From the NCBI GenBank assembly GCA_030831885.1, contig JAURKF010000245.1, positions 1 through 7,086 on the forward strand: a stretch of 7,086 bases of DNA, written 5' to 3'. Origin of the DNA: Flavobacteriales bacterium. Lineage in GTDB: Bacteria > Bacteroidota > Bacteroidia > Flavobacteriales > UA16. The position numbers were made by a program, and so were the translations under genes. Shown here in pieces: positions 6,300 to 7,086 of the stretch; position 1 is the stretch's first letter; each line of letters opens with the position of its first letter. The notes below the pieces were generated by a model. That model did no database searches and had not been told where the DNA came from. It saw nothing but the letters and a program-made list of their open reading frames with translations.

Positions 6300-7086
6300 A
6301 TGAATACCTCACGTTCAGCAGAACTCTTCGAAAAAGCCAAAACTTATTTTCCGGGCGGAGTCAATTCGCCGGTGCGTGCATTCAAATCAGTGGGCGGAAC
6401 TCCTCTCTTTTTTGCAAAAGGACAGGGATCACATGTGTGGGACGAAGACTGCAACGATTTCATCGATTACTGCTGTTCATGGGGGCCCCTCATTTTGGGT
6501 CATGCGCATCCTGCCGTAGTAAAAGCCGTTCAGGATACCGTTGCCAACGGAAGCAGTTTTGGGGCTCCCACTCGACTTGAAAACGAGTTAGCTGAACTCA
6601 TTTTAAAGAATCACCGATACATCGAGAAAATACGTTTTGTGAGCAGCGGAACAGAAGCTGCTATGAGCGCTATCCGTTTAGCGCGTGGGTTTACCGGTCG
6701 CGACAAGATTATCAAATTCGAAGGGTGCTATCACGGGCATGTCGATAGTCTTCTCGTGCAAGCCGGAAGCGGACTGGCAACCCTTGGCACATCCAGTTCG
6801 GCTGGCATTCCCGAAGCTTATGCACGAGAAACCATCGTGCTTCCGCTCAACAATAAAGAGGCTTTGGAGAAAGCGGTTTCGGATTACCGGGGTCAAATTG
6901 CCGTGGTGGCTATTGAGCCTATTCCGGCCAACAACGGCTTGCTGCTTCAGGAAGGAGACTTCTTGCGTTACCTACGCGAGGTGTGCACACGCGAAGGCAT
7001 ATTGTTGTTGTTCGATGAAGTCATTAGCGGATTCCGCGTAGGGTTTGAAGGTGCTGCCGAGTACTATGGTATTCAACCCGATGTAA
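6300..7086 (+). CDS. hemL: Glutamate-1-semialdehyde 2,1-aminomutase, 3' end outside the window
   Basis: PLP-dependent aminomutase converting glutamate-1-semialdehyde to 5-aminolevulinate, the last step of the C5 route to heme precursors; cytosolic. The ATG at 6300 opens a frame that stays open to the right edge, giving 262 of roughly 425-430 residues. Family marks are the N-terminal FPGGVNSPVRAFKSVGG (17-33), VWDEDCNDFIDYCCSWGPLILGH (46-68), the phosphate-binding SSGTEAAMSAIRLAR (115-129), EGCYHGH (141-147), IEPIPANNG (205-213) and the PLP-pairing LLFDEVISGFR (236-246, D239). The Schiff-base lysine is expected just beyond the window. HemL is favoured over other class III aminotransferases because of the FPGGVNSPVRA start. 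It is divergent from kynU. The absence of a stop codon is due to the window edge only. Confidence 0.96.
   Translation, partial: MNTSRSAELFEKAKTYFPGGVNSPVRAFKSVGGTPLFFAKGQGSHVWDEDCNDFIDYCCSWGPLILGHAHPAVVKAVQDTVANGSSFGAPTRLENELAELILKNHRYIEKIRFVSSGTEAAMSAIRLARGFTGRDKIIKFEGCYHGHVDSLLVQAGSGLATLGTSSSAGIPEAYARETIVLPLNNKEALEKAVSDYRGQIAVVAIEPIPANNGLLLQEGDFLRYLREVCTREGILLLFDEVISGFRVGFEGAAEYYGIQPDV

Noticed and set aside
1..7086. Search for a new multi-gene system, mobile element, CRISPR array or RNA gene
   Set aside because: Nearly all the sequence is accounted for by known housekeeping families; no terminal repeats, transposase, spaced direct repeats, tRNA-like or rRNA-like sequence was seen.

Overview
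The window looks like ordinary chromosomal DNA from a member of the Bacteroidota, probably close to the Flavobacteriales; genus cannot be told. Four things support this. The adk-obg pair is arranged as in that phylum and Obg lacks a C-terminal OCT domain. There is a small lipoprotein with the CX4CH cytochrome-like domain common in that group. No Shine-Dalgarno sequences precede the genes. Boxes resembling the Bacteroidota -7 element TANNTTTG lie upstream of most genes.

Left part (1-1810): the body of a cysteine desulfurase whose 5' end lies outside the window and whose phosphate-binding loop looks abnormal. Next is an 88-residue basic protein of unknown function with AT-hook-like ends, closed by a strong hairpin terminator. 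After that comes a small heme-c-type lipoprotein reading frame with no start codon in frame; a one-base change in a run of six A would restore it.

Middle (1812-4937): lpd (dihydrolipoyl dehydrogenase, E3 of the 2-oxoacid dehydrogenase complexes) on the minus strand, divergent from an adk-obg pair (adenylate kinase and the ribosome-associated GTPase Obg). The 140-bp gap between lpd and adk holds a candidate promoter for each direction.

Right part (4924-7086): kynU (kynureninase) on the minus strand, overlapping the 3' end of obg by 14 bp, and divergent from hemL (glutamate-1-semialdehyde aminotransferase), which runs off the right edge. The 98-bp kynU-hemL gap holds candidate promoters that appear to lie within each other's leaders.

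The genes are mostly independent housekeeping functions: sulfur transfer, 2-oxoacid oxidation, adenylate balance, ribosome assembly, tryptophan catabolism or NAD synthesis, and heme synthesis. Three of them (cysteine desulfurase, KynU, HemL) are PLP enzymes of fold type I. I found no defence system, mobile element, CRISPR array, tRNA or rRNA, and no evidence of a new multi-gene system. The points most worth checking are the frameshifted lipoprotein, the odd N-terminal part of the cysteine desulfurase, the small AT-hook-like protein and the overlapping kynU/hemL promoters.
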